A stretch of DNA of 18,259 nucleotides from Rachicladosporium sp. CCFEE 5018. Taxonomy: Eukaryota > Ascomycota > Dothideomycetes > Cladosporiales > Cladosporiaceae. Under the pieces are notes generated by a model, which saw only the letters and a program-made list of their open reading frames with translations, ran no database searches and was not told where the DNA came from. Positions 16,466 to 18,259 of this stretch are shown piece by piece. Location of the stretch: contig KZ111140.1 of assembly GCA_002077045.2 (NCBI GenBank), positions 2,738,260-2,756,518 on the forward strand, in the 5' to 3' direction. The translations under genes were made by a program, and so were the position numbers. The stretch's first letter is position 1, and each line of letters begins with the position of its first letter.

Positions 16466-17713
16466 ATGTCATCATCCACTCCCACGCCATCTGCGGCTAG
16501 CACTCCTTCGCGCACAAGCACTCACAAAGACAAACTCGCCAAGCCCGCTACCATGGTGCACCAGGCCGCCTCTACTTCGGATCTGCCATCGGCCGGCTCA
16601 ATGCCCATCAAGTCTCCAGCTGAGACATCGGATACTCCCATCCCATCTGTCACCGAGACATCAATCAGCGATCTCGTCACTCGCCTCAAGGCACTCGAAA
16701 CCTCAATCGAAAACGTCGAGATCTCTGCCCATCAGCGCATTGACAACATACGTGTGAACGTCCACGAGAGACCTGGGTCTAAGTACGCACGAGTTCGCAG
16801 CATGACTGAGGCCACCAAAGCGACTACGCCATCGACTCGCATCGCAACACCCGCTCAGGCGTCCGACCAACTTCTTCCCTCGGAGACAGAGACGACCGTC
16901 GAACAGCTCACGACTCGCATGAACGCTCTCGAAGTCATGATCGAGAACGTTGAGATCTCGCTGCATTCGAGGATCAGTGGGCTTGGCGTGAAGCTCGACA
17001 CGCCTTTTGGCTTCCTTTATGCACAGGGCGAAGGTAGTTACCCAACGTCGAGGGCTGGCACGCCAGAGAATGTGAAGGGCAAGTGGGAGATCCCCGCACC
17101 TTGGGATACCGAAGACACGAAAAAGCACGAGGCCAAGTGGGACCAAGGCGACGGAGCCGGACTCATCGACATGAATGCGGACATGTCGCAATACGAATTG
17201 GACCTGGACATCGACTATGATGAGTATATGCACGGACTTGTGGCTTCAGACGAGCAGCAGCGAGGGCTTGAGCACGTTCTCGCCGACACATCTGGATTCG
17301 ATCCCCTGTTATACTTTCCCGCTCAATCTAGCAGCAATGCCGAGCTGTTTGGCCGGCGGTCACCCTCGCCATTCTTATCTGCGGTCTCCGTTGAGGACGC
17401 GTATGATGCAGCCGGAAACGCGCTCGTACCCGACGACGCGGTCCTGCAATCCCTCAGCGACGGCCTTGTGGACATACAGCTCTTGGCCAGCATTCCGCAT
17501 CCTCTGGGCATACCGACGCCACTCGTTGACCTGGGCACGCTGCCGCTGCCGCCATCGACTGCGGAGGCGCTGCTCTCATTTGCTGATCCGGCTGCGTTGG
17601 CGGAGGTTGTGGAGCCATTGAGAGTGAGCGAGACCCCGCATAGGCCCGGGGCTGCGGAAGAGGAGAGGAGGCTGAACGAAATGGCAGCTGGGGCGTACTT
17701 CACTGGGTGCTGA
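16466..17713 (+). CDS. Unrecognised acidic protein with a duplicated coiled-coil-like segment
   Basis: A single exon of 415 aa; family not recognised. The N-terminal 60 residues are Ser/Thr/Pro-rich and basic. A 35-residue segment occurs twice, at 63-97 and 141-175, with shared pattern TET(S/T)(I/V)xxLxTR(L/M)xALExxIENVEISxHxRI. Its hydrophobic spacing suggests a short coiled coil. The middle (about 205-250) is acidic, with YELDLDIDYDEY at 236-247. The last third has leucine- and proline-rich runs (PLGIPTPLVDLGTLPLPPST). No signal peptide, membrane segment or catalytic motif is seen. ATG 16466 has an ideal CACCATG context after a UTR-like run. Composition suggests an intracellular scaffold or regulator, but this is a guess. 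The 408-aa protein at 11297-12586 also carries a short coiled-coil-like segment, too weak to claim homology. Confidence 0.68.
   Translation: MSSSTPTPSAASTPSRTSTHKDKLAKPATMVHQAASTSDLPSAGSMPIKSPAETSDTPIPSVTETSISDLVTRLKALETSIENVEISAHQRIDNIRVNVHERPGSKYARVRSMTEATKATTPSTRIATPAQASDQLLPSETETTVEQLTTRMNALEVMIENVEISLHSRISGLGVKLDTPFGFLYAQGEGSYPTSRAGTPENVKGKWEIPAPWDTEDTKKHEAKWDQGDGAGLIDMNADMSQYELDLDIDYDEYMHGLVASDEQQRGLEHVLADTSGFDPLLYFPAQSSSNAELFGRRSPSPFLSAVSVEDAYDAAGNALVPDDAVLQSLSDGLVDIQLLASIPHPLGIPTPLVDLGTLPLPPSTAEALLSFADPAALAEVVEPLRVSETPHRPGAAEEERRLNEMAAGAYFTGC
16652..16990 (+). repeat. Two diverged direct copies of a 105-bp coding segment
   Basis: Copies at 16652-16756 and 16886-16990, offset by 234 bp, encode the two coiled-coil-like segments of the 415-aa protein. 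Both contain the core IENVEIS and aligned flanking residues, so an ancient internal duplication is likely. Confidence 0.8.
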
Positions 17714-18259
17714 TCTCCACACGGATAGCGAGAAGCGACACAAAAAGATGTATGGAATCGGGAAGCCGAGTGCTTAGGCATCGTTGGCTGACGGGATATG
17801 GAGTCTGATTGCACCTTCGCTGGTAGTCTGCTACGCATAGTAGATGTGATTTATCGTCAGCGTTGACCATTCTCTCTAGATTCCCCACGACTTGGTCATC
17901 GATCACGGCTAGGTAGGCTTGACTCCTCCGAGCCGGCTTGCTCTTCACTGACATGATCATCGGCAGCAAGCATTTCACTAAGGATGACAGTCTTTACCGT
18001 CGATCCCCTCCAGGCACTGTCGCCCCTCTGCCGAGTGTCCTCTCAACATAGTTCCATAATGTTCTTTTACTACATTCCCTCGACCTCTGCACTTCTCTTC
18101 TTCCATCTCCTCGAATTCATCAGCCTTATCGACCGCACTGCTCGAGCCGGCAAGCTTATCACTCATACCATCGACGGACACCTTACGCCCTTCAGTGATA
18201 CACCATACATCGAATTACGCAAGTAACGAGACAATTGTGAGTTCAAGCAGCAGCCTCCG
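17714..18259. other. Terminal intergenic stretch, mostly unrecognised
   Basis: It contains the 3' UTR of the 415-aa gene. No recognised gene follows. From about 18060 the plus strand is pyrimidine-rich with a short open frame (listed separately), which may be the promoter or first exon of a gene beyond the window. Confidence 0.5.
18062..18226 (+). CDS. Doubtful short open frame, possibly first exon of a gene beyond the window
   Basis: The frame encodes 54 aa with a hydrophobic stretch (STSALLFFHLLEFISLI) and no family I recognise. A weak donor GTAACG overlaps its end and a stronger GTGAGT lies at 18236, so it might continue into an exon outside the window. The CT-rich sequence could equally be untranslated leader. 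Treat as unproven. Confidence 0.15.
   Translation, partial: FFYYIPSTSALLFFHLLEFISLIDRTARAGKLITHTIDGHLTPFSDTPYIELRK

Noticed and set aside
1..18259. tRNA genes, transposons, CRISPR arrays, operons or phage genes
   Set aside because: A visual scan found no tRNA box B (GGTTCRANYCC), no terminal inverted repeats with target duplications, no spaced repeat array, and no transposase or integrase motifs.

Overview
The window is nuclear DNA of a filamentous ascomycete. Short GT-AG introns (52-63 bp, several with CTNAC-type branch sites), A at -3 of most start codons, and recognisable Pezizomycotina proteins (NmrA, Pom34, a mitochondrial-type S3 ribosomal protein) all support this. The gene set and style suggest a dothideomycete, perhaps Mycosphaerellales/Capnodiales, but that lineage call is inference. 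I see no tRNA, rRNA, CRISPR array, transposon or bacterial-type signal.

Layout, left to right. 1-706: upstream region of nmrA with several HGATAR sites and a tiny uORF touching the start codon. 707-1910 (+): nmrA, the nitrogen metabolite repression regulator, two exons. 2477-5515 (+): a large single-exon ATP-dependent DNA ligase, LIG4-like in its core, with a fungal C-terminal extension and S-phase-type (MCB) sites upstream. 5809-7002 (-): an atypical short-chain dehydrogenase in two exons with a microsatellite-encoded tail. 7753-8322 (-): a small NTF2-like protein. 8873-9895 (-) and 10110-10724 (+): a head-to-head pair discussed below. 11297-12586 (-): an unrecognised protein with three copies of a 14-residue motif. 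12984-14118 (-): the nuclear pore membrane protein Pom34. 14377-16158 (+): a membrane-anchored, catalytically degenerate AMP-binding protein, divergent from Pom34. 16466-17713 (+): an unrecognised acidic protein with a duplicated coiled-coil-like segment. 17714-18259: probably intergenic, perhaps reaching the 5' end of a further gene.

The most striking observation is the head-to-head pair at 8873-10724. The minus-strand gene encodes what looks like the N-terminal half of the mitochondrial small-subunit ribosomal protein uS3m (Rps3, the S5 protein of Neurospora). The plus-strand gene encodes its C-terminal half. In most filamentous ascomycetes uS3m is one protein encoded in mitochondrial DNA. 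Here it appears to have moved to the nucleus and split into two separately translated, separately targeted polypeptides that share a 214-bp intergenic promoter. This rests on remembered family motifs and needs a profile search, but both halves match distinct, non-overlapping parts of the family.

The remaining genes form no pathway cluster. They look like ordinary housekeeping and regulatory neighbours: nitrogen control, DNA joining, mitochondrial translation, nuclear pore.
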